In this document: piece by piece, positions 1 to 8,711 of the stretch
Numbering within the stretch: position 1 is the stretch's first letter
Layout of the letters: each line of letters begins with the position of its first letter
Source: Bacillus albus
GTDB taxonomy: Bacteria > Bacillota > Bacilli > Bacillales > Bacillaceae_G
Assembly: GCF_001884185.1 (NCBI RefSeq)
Contig: NZ_MAOE01000082.1
Location: 21,979-85,978 of the forward strand
Direction of reading: 5' to 3'
DNA length: 64,000 nt
The notes under the pieces: generated by a model
The model's input: only the letters and a program-made list of their open reading frames with translations
Told to the model about the DNA's origin: nothing
The model's database searches: none
Translations under genes and position numbers: made by a program

Positions 1-1
1 A

Positions 2-1180
2 GCAAAGCAAGATCTTTTATTTGATTCTTTAGCTTCAGATGTCATTTGGCTTATGATCGGTTCATTTATTTTAGGAAGGGCACTTCAAGTTACCGGTTTA
101 GCTGAGAAAATGACGTACTTTGTTGTAAATCGTGCTCGAAATATTTCGGGCTTGTGCGGGATTTTGACAATGATTATTCAAATACTCGCTTTTTTTATTC
201 CATCTACATCGGGACGTGCAGCGGTTGTATTACCTGTTTTTCAAGCTATATCTAAAGAAATTGGAAGTAGAAGAATTACGAAAGCATTAGCAATTTTAAT
301 GCCTACTGTAATTTTAGTTTCAACAAGTTCTACAATTATTGGGGCAGGCTCACATTTAATCGCCTTAGATATGTTAAAGGAATACAATAATAAAAATATT
401 ACATTTGTTGAGTGGTTAATATGGGGATTCCCATTTGGAATCATAATGAGCTTTATAAGTTGTCGCGTAATATTATTTTTATTTTTAGATAAAGAGGAAG
501 TAAAAACAAAACTGAACCAGAAAAGAATTAAATTTGAGTTGTCGCGAAATGAGAAGTATACAATCAGTATTTTAATAGCGATGGTAGCTTTTTGGTTAAC
601 AGAGTCGCTACATGGTTTGGAAATTGCAACTGTTACGATAATCGGAGTGTTTTTATTAACTTTACCAAAAGTCGGTGTGATGCAGTGGAAAGAAAGTTTA
701 AAAGGTGTCTCGTGGAACTTAATTTTATTTGTTGGAGCAGCAATTGCATTAGGGAAATCTTTAATGGAGAGTGGTGCAGCGCAATGGATTATGCAAAAGT
801 TATTTTTAGTAACTGAACTTATTAATAAGCAATCCATTTTCATCGTATTACTCGTAATTGTTCTTCTTTCAGTTACATCACATTTATATATTACATCTCA
901 CACTACGAGAGCAGTCATTTTTATTCCGCCACTACTATATTTTGCAAGTAGTCTACAATTAAATGAAGTAACTGTCTTATTTTTAGGTATTGTTGGAATG
1001 AATTATTGTTTAACCTTTCCGGTCAGTTCCAAAGCTTTACTTTTATTTCAAGAAAGTGATAGAGAAACTTTTCAGCCGCAAGATTTATTAAAGTTAAGTA
1101 GCTATTTAAGTGTTATATATATGCTACTAATGGTCTTATTTTATTATGCATATTGGCAATGGGTTGGATTGTCTCTTTAA
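2..1180 (+). CDS. SLC13/DASS-family anion permease, 5'-truncated
   Basis: The frame is open from base 2, so the start codon lies upstream of the window and about 392 C-terminal residues remain. Many hydrophobic segments alternate with short loops, as in divalent anion:sodium symporters (SLC13) that import dicarboxylates, citrate or sulfate across the cytoplasmic membrane. A Ser/Thr-rich re-entrant-loop motif PSTSGRAA lies near the N-terminal half (about 190-215) and a second one, FPVSSKALLLF, near the C-terminus; paired motifs of this sort are a family hallmark. The substrate cannot be told. It is followed by an intrinsic terminator, so it is transcriptionally separate from the two-component system downstream. 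An alternative is a related ArsB/NhaD-type carrier of the ion transporter superfamily. Confidence 0.75.
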   Translation, partial: AKQDLLFDSLASDVIWLMIGSFILGRALQVTGLAEKMTYFVVNRARNISGLCGILTMIIQILAFFIPSTSGRAAVVLPVFQAISKEIGSRRITKALAILMPTVILVSTSSTIIGAGSHLIALDMLKEYNNKNITFVEWLIWGFPFGIIMSFISCRVILFLFLDKEEVKTKLNQKRIKFELSRNEKYTISILIAMVAFWLTESLHGLEIATVTIIGVFLLTLPKVGVMQWKESLKGVSWNLILFVGAAIALGKSLMESGAAQWIMQKLFLVTELINKQSIFIVLLVIVLLSVTSHLYITSHTTRAVIFIPPLLYFASSLQLNEVTVLFLGIVGMNYCLTFPVSSKALLLFQESDRETFQPQDLLKLSSYLSVIYMLLMVLFYYAYWQWVGLSL

Positions 1181-1181
1181 C

Positions 1182-1213
1182 AATCAGGAATATATTTTGT
1201 TCCTGATTTTTTT
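1182..1213 (+). terminator. Intrinsic terminator after the SLC13 permease
   Basis: The 9-bp arms AATCAGGAA and TTCCTGATT enclose a short loop and are followed by a run of seven T. Confidence 0.85.
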
Positions 1214-1309
1214 CATTAAGTCGGACAGAATATTGGATATTATTTCTTTTGGAGGAAAGTATTACTTGTTATACTAAAATGGTGCAAATATATATTATAG
1301 GAGGCTTTT

Positions 1310-1993
1310 ATGGGAGAAAGGATTTTAATCGTCGAGGATGAAGAAAAAATTGCTCGTGTTGTGCAGTTGGAATTAGAGTTTGAAGGATATGAAAGTGAAA
1401 TTGCAAAAACAGGTACAGAGGCAATGGAAAAGTTCGGCAATGGTAACTGGGATTTAATATTACTTGATGTAATGCTGCCAAATATAAGTGGGTTAGAAGT
1501 TCTTCGAAGAATACGTTTGAAAAATGCTGTAATACCTATTATTTTATTAACTGCTCGTGACTCAGTTGTTGACAAGGTTAGTGGTTTGGATCAAGGAGCA
1601 AGTGACTATATTACAAAGCCTTTTCAAATAGAAGAACTTTTAGCGAGAATTCGTGCTTGTTTAAGAATTTCAAATGTAAGAAAAGAAGAGGAACATAGTA
1701 GTTATCAAATTGCAGATTTATATTTAGATGAGAAAACGAGAGAAGTGAAAAGAGGTAATAATCTAGTCGACTTAACACCACGTGAGTTTGATTTATTACT
1801 CTTTTTAATGAAGCATGAAAATCAAGTGTTAAATCGAGAACAGATTGTAACGAATGTTTGGGGATTTGATTATTATGGTGATACAAATGTTGTCGATGTA
1901 TATATTCGATATATACGTAAAAAAGTAGATTGTAATGTGAACGTACCACTTATTCACACTGTTAGAGGTGTTGGGTATGTCTTAAAGGTGTAA
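1310..1993 (+). CDS. OmpR/PhoB-family response regulator (YkoG-like)
   Basis: This 227-residue protein has a receiver domain (about 1-115) with the acidic pair at residues 9-10, phosphoacceptor Asp53 in LLDVMLPN, the LLTARD switch segment and the TKPF lysine. A winged-helix DNA-binding domain (about 130-227) carries LTPREFDLL and the closing GVGYVLKV. It would bind DNA after phosphorylation by the histidine kinase encoded 3 bases downstream. The start is set by AGGAGG seven bases before the ATG. The order regulator, kinase, PepSY protein matches B. subtilis ykoG-ykoH-ykoI, which suggests an envelope-sensing system, but the signal is unknown. Confidence 0.9.
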   Translation: MGERILIVEDEEKIARVVQLELEFEGYESEIAKTGTEAMEKFGNGNWDLILLDVMLPNISGLEVLRRIRLKNAVIPIILLTARDSVVDKVSGLDQGASDYITKPFQIEELLARIRACLRISNVRKEEEHSSYQIADLYLDEKTREVKRGNNLVDLTPREFDLLLFLMKHENQVLNREQIVTNVWGFDYYGDTNVVDVYIRYIRKKVDCNVNVPLIHTVRGVGYVLKV

Positions 1994-1996
1994 TAT

Positions 1997-3355
1997 ATGA
2001 AAATTAAAAATAAAATATATTTATTCTCTACAGTATGGTTACTACTTATTTTGTTACTTATTAATAGTTCTATATATTTTTTGTTTTATAAAGTTACAAC
2101 GAACGGGGAGTTAGAACGATTAAAACGTGAAGCAGTACATATTATAGAAGGAATGAATGCAGAATCAGCAAAAGAAATAGACGCAGTAAATCTGTTGCAA
2201 CCATATTTACCTTCAAACGGAATGATTAGAGTTATTAATGAAAATTCAAAGGTAATGATTAGACAAGAAGTAGATAATACAAAACCAATACCAGCAGTAA
2301 ATACGAAATTTGAAAGAAAAGAATCAGCGGGAATTTATGAGAAAAATGGTGGGAAATTCGCTTATATAAAAATGCCAATCATTTGGAATGATGGGAAAAT
2401 CGTTTCGTTAGAAATGACAGAACGTTTAGATAGTTTGCAAGATAATTTAAATATGTTAAAAAATGTATTAGTTATTGCATCACTTTTCGTTTTAATTCCG
2501 TCTTTTTTTGCGGGAAGAATGTTAAGTAAACTCATCTTAAAACCTGTAAATTCTTTAATACAAACGATGGAGCATATACAAGATAGAGGGATTTTCAAAA
2601 AAATACCGCTTGAGAAAAAATCAAAAGATGAATTGCATAAAATGGGAACGACATTTAATAAAATGATCGATTTATTACATCAGAACTTTGAAAAGCACCA
2701 GCAGTTCGTTTCAGATGCTTCACATGAATTGAGAACACCGTTAACTGTTATTGAAAGTTATGCAAAATTATTAAAAAGATGGGGAATGAAAAAACAAGAT
2801 GTTTTAGAGGAATCTGTAGAAGCGATATACTCTGAGGCAGTAAGAATGAAAGGTATGACAAATCAAATGTTGCTGCTTGCCAACAGTAGTGCAGAGTGGA
2901 AGTTGGAAACGAAAGAATCAGATTTAGTTCGATTATGTAATAGGACTGCGGAACAACTAGAAAAAACATATAATCGGGATTTTCGTATTATTACAAAGGA
3001 AGAAAAGGTTGTTGTAAATATTGATGAACAAAAAATAAAACAAGTATTAGTAGTATTATTGGATAACGCAATGAAATACAGTAAAGATTTAATTGATTTG
3101 ACAGTAGGAATACAAAAAGAAAAAGTCTTTTTTTCTATTCAAGATTACGGTATGGGAATTCCAAAGGAGGATTTAGAGAAAGTGTTCGATCGCTTTTTTC
3201 GAGTTGATAAAGCGAGGAGTAGGGAAACAGGGGGTACCGGTTTAGGATTATCGATTGCCAAACAAATTATTGATGCTCATGAAGGAAATATACTACTTGA
3301 AAGTGAAGAGGGAGAATGGACGAAAGTTACTGTATATTTGCCTCGTTTTTTATAA
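1997..3355 (+). CDS. Sensor histidine kinase (YkoH-like)
   Basis: This 452-residue membrane kinase has TM1 at about 9-31, an extracytoplasmic sensor of roughly 120 residues, TM2 at about 155-175 and a HAMP linker. The dimerisation box SDASHELRTPL carries the phosphoacceptor His243. The ATP-binding domain shows the N box (LDNAMKYS), G1 (DYGMGIP), F box (FDRFFRVD) and G2 (GGTGLGLSI). It starts three bases after the regulator's stop codon, so the two are cotranscribed and form a cognate pair. The extracellular sensor has no recognisable ligand motif. The PepSY protein encoded next is a plausible modulator or target. Confidence 0.92.
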   Translation: MKIKNKIYLFSTVWLLLILLLINSSIYFLFYKVTTNGELERLKREAVHIIEGMNAESAKEIDAVNLLQPYLPSNGMIRVINENSKVMIRQEVDNTKPIPAVNTKFERKESAGIYEKNGGKFAYIKMPIIWNDGKIVSLEMTERLDSLQDNLNMLKNVLVIASLFVLIPSFFAGRMLSKLILKPVNSLIQTMEHIQDRGIFKKIPLEKKSKDELHKMGTTFNKMIDLLHQNFEKHQQFVSDASHELRTPLTVIESYAKLLKRWGMKKQDVLEESVEAIYSEAVRMKGMTNQMLLLANSSAEWKLETKESDLVRLCNRTAEQLEKTYNRDFRIITKEEKVVVNIDEQKIKQVLVVLLDNAMKYSKDLIDLTVGIQKEKVFFSIQDYGMGIPKEDLEKVFDRFFRVDKARSRETGGTGLGLSIAKQIIDAHEGNILLESEEGEWTKVTVYLPRFL

Positions 3356-3373
3356 AGAGATAGGAGATTGAAA

Positions 3374-4333
3374 ATGAAAAAGAAATGGAAGGTAGCGTTG
3401 TTACTTTGTTTTGTACTTGTAAGTGTAGCGTTTGTATCACAACGTATTGTTTCTAAGCAAGGAGAAAAAATATTATCTGAAAAACAAATTCAGAATATTG
3501 TGTCTGAACAGTATCCTGGGAAAATAAAAAATATGAAATTAGTAAACAAGGGGGAACAAGATATATATACAGTAAATCTTTCAAATGAAAAAGGCTTATA
3601 TGAAATAATAGTAGATGCTCAAAGTGGTAACATAAAACGCGCAAAAGAAATATCGTTAAATAGTAATACGATAACGAAAGAGAAAGCGGAAGAAATGGCA
3701 CTCCAGAAAGTGCAGGGAATCATTAAAAGAACTATATTAGAAAAAAGAAATGGGATAGAAGTGTTTGTTATAACGATAGAAACAAATGCTAATCAAAGTA
3801 CAATAGTTGAGATTGAAAAAACAACTGGTAAAATTCAATTGTTAGAGAAACCGATGACAAAAATTACAGAAGAGCAAGCAAAAGAGATTGCAGTGCAGCA
3901 AGTACCAGGGAGTGTAAAAGGGATAAAACTAGAGCAAAAAAACGAAAAAAATATATATGTAATAGAAATAGAGAAAAATGCAAATGAGAATGTAATAGTA
4001 GAAATTGAAGAAAGTACAGGCGCTTTTATTGGTACTTCACAAATACAAAAAGTTATAACAGAAGAGCAGGCGAAAGAAGTGGCGCTACAAACTGTACCAG
4101 GTGGATTTATCGAGAAGGTAAGTGTAGTTGATATAAATGGTTTGGCTACTTACCAAATTATAATAAAAAAACAAACAGAAACGGTTGATGTAAGAGTACA
4201 TACAATAACAGGAGAAATTATATCAACTACATCAGTAAATAACACTATTCAGCACAAGGAGTCATCACAGCAACAAGATGACGATGATCAAGAAGAGGGT
4301 AATGATGATCAAGATGATGATGGCGAAGGATAA
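3374..4333 (+). CDS. Secreted or membrane-anchored protein with four PepSY repeats and an acidic tail (YkoI-like)
   Basis: The ATG at 3374 is preferred over an in-frame TTG two codons earlier because TAGGAG sits eight bases upstream. An N-terminal hydrophobic stretch after KKK is a signal peptide or anchor. Four PepSY-type units follow. Each has a TxEQAxEIAxQxVPG-like helix followed by beta strands ending in a VEIExxTG-like turn, at about residues 35-90, 100-155, 165-220 and 225-285. The last 20 or so residues are almost all Asp, Glu, Gln and Asn. PepSY domains are known as pro-domains and protease-inhibitory modules. With the adjacent kinase it probably works at the cell surface. It lies 12 bases after the kinase gene, in the same operon. 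Confidence 0.8.
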   Translation: MKKKWKVALLLCFVLVSVAFVSQRIVSKQGEKILSEKQIQNIVSEQYPGKIKNMKLVNKGEQDIYTVNLSNEKGLYEIIVDAQSGNIKRAKEISLNSNTITKEKAEEMALQKVQGIIKRTILEKRNGIEVFVITIETNANQSTIVEIEKTTGKIQLLEKPMTKITEEQAKEIAVQQVPGSVKGIKLEQKNEKNIYVIEIEKNANENVIVEIEESTGAFIGTSQIQKVITEEQAKEVALQTVPGGFIEKVSVVDINGLATYQIIIKKQTETVDVRVHTITGEIISTTSVNNTIQHKESSQQQDDDDQEEGNDDQDDDGEG

Positions 4334-4375
4334 TCACAATAATAAACGGATTCTCGTCAAATTTTAATATATCCC

Positions 4376-4404
4376 TTGACAGTTACAAATATAACCGATA
4401 TACT
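4376..4404 (+). promoter_or_regulatory. Sigma-A promoter of the T-box leader
   Basis: A perfect -35 TTGACA (4376-4381) and a -10 TATACT (4399-4404) are separated by exactly 17 bases. Transcription would begin about 4411, just ahead of T-box Stem I. Confidence 0.85.
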
Positions 4405-4440
4405 TCATATTAATTTCAAAAGAAAATATATTCTAAATAT

Positions 4441-4716
4441 TTAATTGTGTTGAATAGGAGTAGTAAGGTCGTATATTTGTACAGAGAGCTATGGGTTGGT
4501 GTGACATAGCCAAATGACATCCTGAACTCGCCTAGGAGCAGTAAGGTGGAACGGAATCACATTCTTAGTAAATCTTAACGGTTAACCTTCGATATTAGGT
4601 TTGTAATCAAATGATTACTACTAAGGTGGATTCATAATGGAATCAATAAGGGTGGTACCGCGTTAAGTAAATGGCTTAGCGTCTCTTTATATAGAGACGT
4701 TGGGCCATTTTTTATT
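4441..4716 (+). promoter_or_regulatory. T-box riboswitch, probably leucine-specific (CUC)
   Basis: The conserved T-box sequence AAGGGTGGTACCGCG is at 4648-4662, followed by a terminator hairpin. Stem I can be traced: AGTA at 4462-4465, the apical GAGAGCTATGGG...GGTGTGACATAGC element, and the closing right arm CCT-GAA (4521-4526). The specifier loop reads GAA-CUC-G, so the best codon is CUC (Leu) at 4527-4529, flanked by pairing TAGG/CCTA. The alternative frames ACU and UCG fit less well because C-ending codons are the rule and a purine should follow the codon. Uncharged tRNA binding would stabilise the antiterminator and turn on the NSS transporter. The T-box call is near certain; the amino acid is less so. 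Confidence 0.92.
4670..4716 (+). terminator. T-box regulated terminator
   Basis: The long stem AATGGC...GCGTCTCT / AGAGACG...GCCATT is followed by a T-rich tract. It is mutually exclusive with the antiterminator that uses the GGTGGTACC element just upstream. Confidence 0.85.
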
Positions 4717-4804
4717 TTATGGAAATAGAAATGGAGGGTTTATTCAGATTGGTTTATAAAATTTAATTATTTATATAAAAAGATTTAATTGGGAGGAAAA
4801 TAAG

Positions 4805-6145
4805 ATGAAACAGACGGAGCAATGGACTTCGAAATTAGGTTTTATAATGGCTGCAGCAGGATCGGCAATTGGACTTGGCGCAATATGGAAGTTTCCTTAT
4901 ATCGCTGGGAAGAGCGGGGGAGGAGCGTTCTTTCTAATATTTATATTATTTACTGTACTAATTGGGCTGCCGTTACTTATAGCTGAATTTATGATTGGAC
5001 GCAGTACGCAGAAACAAGCAGTTGGCGCATTTAAAAGTATCGCACCTAATACAGGATGGCACTGGATTGGACGCCTTGGTGTTGGAACATGTTTTATACT
5101 ACTTTCGTTTTATAGTGTTGTAGGTGGATGGGTCTTAATTTATTTATTCAGAGGACTAACGGGACAACTTATTACTCCGGGAGAAAATTACGGAGCATTA
5201 TTTACTGAAACAATTGGAAATCCCGCTTGGGCAATTATGGCCCATTTCGCTTTTATGTTCATTACGATTTGGGTTGTATCAAAGGGAGTACAAAACGGGA
5301 TTGAAAAAGCAAGTAAATATATGTTGCCAGCATTGTTCGTTTTGTTTGTCGCTCTTATTGTTCGCTCACTAACACTTGATAACGCAATGAAAGGTGTGAA
5401 GTTTTTCTTACAACCAGACTTCTCAAAGATTACTTCAGAAAGTATTTTGTTCGCAATGGGCCAATCATTCTTTGCGATTAGTATCGGTATTTCGATTATG
5501 GTCACGTATAGTTCCTATTTAAATAAAAAAGAAAGTTTACCAAAATCAGCAATAACAATTGTTGGATTGAATTTATTTGTTTCATTATTTGCAGGTCTTG
5601 CTATTTTTCCGGCCGTATTTTCATTAGGAATGGAGCCAACAGAAGGGCCTGGATTGCTATTTATCGTATTGCCATCAGTATTTAGTCAAATACCATTCGG
5701 TGGGGTTTTCTTAACAGTATTTCTTGCACTATTTACATTTGCGACATTAACATCGGCATTTTCATTATTAGAGACAGTTGTTTCAGCAGTGACAAATGGT
5801 GAACAGGAAAGAAGAACGAAATTATCATGGATGATCGGTTTCTGCATTTTCTTAGTAGGTATACCATCAGCGTTATCATTTGGGGTATGGAGTGATATTA
5901 CGATTTTCGGAAAGAATATTTTTGATACAGTAGACTTCTTATCTAGTAATATATTAATGCCACTTGGTGCACTATTTATTAGTATCTTCGTTTCATTCAA
6001 AATAGAAAAGAAGGTATTAGAAGCAGAGTTTTTTGTAGGTGGTAATTATGGAAAGAAAGTATTTACTTGTTGGGCATTTTTACTTCGCTTTGTAGCACCG
6101 CTCGCAATCATCATCGTCTTTTTAAATGTAATAGGGATTATTTAA
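4805..6145 (+). CDS. Sodium-dependent amino-acid transporter (NSS/SNF family, LeuT-like)
   Basis: This 446-residue protein has about 11-12 membrane segments. It opens with the NSS signature: [14 protein letters not shown] in TM1 contains the unwound region that forms the sodium and substrate sites. [20 protein letters not shown] matches the TM6/TM7 region. The family couples sodium entry to uptake of amino acids; LeuT of Aquifex is the structural archetype. The start is fixed by GGGAGG ahead of ATG 4805. Regulation by the upstream T-box, with a likely Leu specifier, points to leucine or other branched-chain amino acids as substrate. That is inference from regulation, not from binding-site residues. 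Confidence 0.9.
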   Translation: MKQTEQWTSKLGFIMAAAGSAIGLGAIWKFPYIAGKSGGGAFFLIFILFTVLIGLPLLIAEFMIGRSTQKQAVGAFKSIAPNTGWHWIGRLGVGTCFILLSFYSVVGGWVLIYLFRGLTGQLITPGENYGALFTETIGNPAWAIMAHFAFMFITIWVVSKGVQNGIEKASKYMLPALFVLFVALIVRSLTLDNAMKGVKFFLQPDFSKITSESILFAMGQSFFAISIGISIMVTYSSYLNKKESLPKSAITIVGLNLFVSLFAGLAIFPAVFSLGMEPTEGPGLLFIVLPSVFSQIPFGGVFLTVFLALFTFATLTSAFSLLETVVSAVTNGEQERRTKLSWMIGFCIFLVGIPSALSFGVWSDITIFGKNIFDTVDFLSSNILMPLGALFISIFVSFKIEKKVLEAEFFVGGNYGKKVFTCWAFLLRFVAPLAIIIVFLNVIGII

Positions 6146-6181
6146 CAATTAATGTTATAATATTCAGTAAAAAAGAAGGTG

Positions 6182-7096
6182 ATGATCATAAAGGCGAATT
6201 TGATAGAAGCAGGGAAATATATGAATATTAGAGGGAAAAAGCTATACGTTGAAACGCATGGGGATCCTAAAGATAAACCGGTCCTATACTTGCATGGTGG
6301 ACCGGGAGAAAGTTGCTATGATTTTTCATTTCATCAAGCGGAACGTTTAAAAGATTCTTTATATATAATTATGATAGATCAAAGAGGTGTATGTCGCTCA
6401 GAAGAAATTACCGAGGACGAAGCTTTTGGATTAAAAGATTTAATGGAAGACTGTGAGGAACTAAAAAAAGTATTACAAATTGAGAAGTGGTCTGTAATTG
6501 GACATTCTTTCGGCGGATATGTAGCGTTGCTATATGCGTCGATATATCCAAGTTCAATAGAGAAAATAATATTTGAAGGGCCAACTTTCGATTTTGCGTT
6601 AACAAGTAGAGCTTTGTTACAAAAGACAGGGAACTTATTAAAAAAGTATGGAAAAGAAGAAGTAGCAGAAGAGTCTCTTGCTTATTCATCTAGCAATGCT
6701 AGTTCAGAAGAGTTGTTAGAAGCTTATATAAGATTAAGTGATGACCTAGAAGAAAAAAGAATGGAGATTTACAATTATAAGGAAGATGTGACAGACGAGA
6801 GTTTATATAGTGATGAAGAGTGGGAAGTATTTTTAAATCGCTCCAAGATCCATTTTGATAGATTAAAATTAGAGGGAGCAGTTCATACATCATTATTACC
6901 TAAAATAAAAGATTTACAAAATCCAATGTTATTAATAGTAGGAAAACATGATGTAGTAACTTGTGAAAAACAAATTGAAATATTTAATAAAGATGCTCGA
7001 AACGGTAAGTATATCGCATTTGAAGAGAGCGGTCATTCACCTCATTATGAGGAAGCAGATAGGTTCGCAGAAACAGTCCTACATTTTTTGAAATGA
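6182..7096 (+). CDS. Alpha/beta hydrolase (proline iminopeptidase-like)
   Basis: The protein of about 304 residues has the alpha/beta hydrolase layout. LHGGPGES forms the oxyanion-hole loop typical of proline iminopeptidases, GHSFGG holds the nucleophilic Ser, GKHDVVT the acid and ESGHSPHYE the catalytic His. A helical cap lies between the strands (about 140-230). Members hydrolyse N-terminal prolyl peptides or small esters and amides in the cytoplasm, and the substrate here is open. The start is uncertain: GTG 6179 and ATG 6182 directly abut the AAGAAGG ribosome site, while ATG 6221 also has a GCAGGGA element in front. Confidence 0.82.
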   Translation: MIIKANLIEAGKYMNIRGKKLYVETHGDPKDKPVLYLHGGPGESCYDFSFHQAERLKDSLYIIMIDQRGVCRSEEITEDEAFGLKDLMEDCEELKKVLQIEKWSVIGHSFGGYVALLYASIYPSSIEKIIFEGPTFDFALTSRALLQKTGNLLKKYGKEEVAEESLAYSSSNASSEELLEAYIRLSDDLEEKRMEIYNYKEDVTDESLYSDEEWEVFLNRSKIHFDRLKLEGAVHTSLLPKIKDLQNPMLLIVGKHDVVTCEKQIEIFNKDARNGKYIAFEESGHSPHYEEADRFAETVLHFLK

Positions 7097-7099
7097 AGA

Positions 7100-7134
7100 A
7101 AAAGGTGCTTCTATAAATGAGAAGCACCCTTTTT
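7100..7134. terminator. Bidirectional terminator
   Basis: The stem GGTGCTTCT/AGAAGCACC has A-rich 5' and T-rich 3' flanks. It serves the hydrolase on the plus strand and the nucleotidyltransferase gene on the minus strand. Confidence 0.85.
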
Positions 7135-7138
7135 AAAT

Positions 7139-7708
7139 TTATGAATATGTGATTTTGATCTTAGGCCACTTACTTTGCCAATTCTTTTTAATAACTCTGT
7201 TTTTGTACATATGTATACGCTCTTTCGATTCAAGAAAATGAGTTGTCGGTCTCACTTGTAAGGAAATCACATCTTCAATACCGCATGGAGCTGTTAATAT
7301 GACTTTGTTTAGGTCATCAAGTGTAACTCCTAAAGCCGTTGCAGTTTCAGGAAATTTAGAAATAGCATCAACAGAAGAAGAATACGGTGGCATATTATTC
7401 ACTACATGCATACGAGCTTGATTTTTTACCGACCAAGGGATCGTAGCATCAATATTCTTTAATTTATTTTCTAATGATTGTTCGTACATCTCATCTTTAT
7501 GTAGACTATCATAATAAATTACATCAACATCAGGCATAGCTGTTCGAACTTCGTAGTTATGTACAGTATCCCAAATTTTAGAACGGACAAACCCGGCACA
7601 AATCCACCAATCAGGTAATTGTAGTGATTTTGCCATTTGTAATACATTCATCATCCATTCATCGTTTTCTATTAAGCGAATTATATCTTGCTCTGTTTGT
7701 ATATTCAT
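7139..7708 (-). CDS. Nucleotidyltransferase-family protein (NTP_transf_6 / DUF925 type)
   Basis: This protein of about 189 residues shows the minimal nucleotidyltransferase signature. WICAGFVRSKIWD is the Gly/Arg segment of the fold, and MPDVDVIYYD supplies the acidic metal-binding pair. The family (E. coli and Bacillus uncharacterised members) has no firmly known substrate. Two ATGs are available. The one at 7708 has AGAAAGGTG about nine bases upstream, whereas the earlier ATG overlaps that site, so the shorter form is preferred. It lies 24 bases after the amj gene in the same direction and may be cotranscribed with it. Confidence 0.7.
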   Translation of the reverse strand: MNIQTEQDIIRLIENDEWMMNVLQMAKSLQLPDWWICAGFVRSKIWDTVHNYEVRTAMPDVDVIYYDSLHKDEMYEQSLENKLKNIDATIPWSVKNQARMHVVNNMPPYSSSVDAISKFPETATALGVTLDDLNKVILTAPCGIEDVISLQVRPTTHFLESKERIHMYKNRVIKKNWQSKWPKIKITYS

Positions 7709-7732
7709 TGATACATTCACCTTTCTAGTAAA

Positions 7733-8539
7733 TTAATGTAGTAGTTCAATAATCCATAAAATCCAGTAAGCACCTGGTACAAATAGTAGTTGAGCTAATA
7801 ACGTACCGAAAAGTCTAGAAATCATTAGCCAACCGTACATTTTACTCATAGACTCAGCACCATTCTCTGATTGTAAAGCACGCTCTGTTAAAAGAGCGAT
7901 GCGTGGATCGAGTAGTACGGTTAATAAAATTGTAGCAAAACCATTTACTAGACCAGAAGCTGTACTTGCGTTTGTTGCATAGTCTGGATTTAGAAATGAA
8001 GCGTAAAGGGCAGAAAGAACCCCAGCTGTATAAATAGCAGTAGCAAACATGTTAATAATCATAATACGTTTTGGAATACCACCGATACGCAGTCTATGAA
8101 TCATTTCTAATTTTGGGAAGCGTACATATTTTTTTGTATACTTTAATTTTTGAATGTTATTCGTTTTCATCATTCGAATGAAAGAACCGTCTGTTTCAAA
8201 GTTTTGAATGACGTATCCAAATAGTTTTGTTAAAGTTGGATACAGTATAATCGCAAGTAATGTACCGATAGAGGCAGATAATAGTACAAGTCGTATAATA
8301 TGCTCTAAATTAATAGAAGAATCTAGTTTTGCTTCATCGACAATGCCACCTATTAAAAAGGCTTGTAGTAAATTTGATGTTCTTGAAATAAGCAATACCA
8401 TTCCTACGACAGATAATGCAACAGCAATCTTTTTCAAACGAACCCCTGCTAATCGAATACTATAAGAACTTGTTTCGACTGCGTGAATTATAATTGTAAA
8501 GGCCATAATAAATATTAATGTAATAGACATTTGTTTCAC
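7733..8539 (-). CDS. amj: Lipid II flippase Amj
   Basis: This 268-residue membrane protein has about six or seven hydrophobic segments. The order and text of the conserved blocks (HAVETSSYSIRLAGVR near the N-terminus, SRTSNLLQAFLIGGIVD, then LYPTLTKLFGYVI) match B. subtilis Amj (YdaH) as I recall it. That protein moves lipid-linked peptidoglycan precursor across the membrane as an alternate to MurJ, and in B. subtilis it is induced through sigma-M when MurJ is compromised. It lies upstream of the nucleotidyltransferase gene on the minus strand. I did not see a clear sigma-M promoter in the 150 bases upstream. Confidence 0.85.
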   Translation of the reverse strand: MKQMSITLIFIMAFTIIIHAVETSSYSIRLAGVRLKKIAVALSVVGMVLLISRTSNLLQAFLIGGIVDEAKLDSSINLEHIIRLVLLSASIGTLLAIILYPTLTKLFGYVIQNFETDGSFIRMMKTNNIQKLKYTKKYVRFPKLEMIHRLRIGGIPKRIMIINMFATAIYTAGVLSALYASFLNPDYATNASTASGLVNGFATILLTVLLDPRIALLTERALQSENGAESMSKMYGWLMISRLFGTLLAQLLFVPGAYWILWIIELLH

Positions 8540-8624
8540 CGATTTCTATTAAAATAATTGTAACTTTTTTACTTTATCATATATATCATTTTTTGTAACT
8601 GAAAGTATGTGACAAAGGAAAAGG

Positions 8625-8639
8625 AATTTTCAGAAAAAA
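8625..8639 (+). promoter_or_regulatory. Candidate CodY box
   Basis: AATTTTCAGAAAAAA matches 13 of 15 positions of the CodY consensus AATTTTCWGAAAATT. It lies about 75 bases before the HAD phosphatase start. It is AT-rich DNA, so chance matches are possible. Confidence 0.4.
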
Positions 8640-8711
8640 GAATAATGATGGTATAATAAAGAGATGGGAAATAATGCTATATATACAGTGGAATAAGTGG
8701 GGGAAGAAAAC

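Noticed and set aside
241-843. Long minus-strand open frame opposite the SLC13 permease
   Set aside because: It is the complement of a clear membrane carrier gene, lacks a ribosome site and reads as low-complexity sequence.
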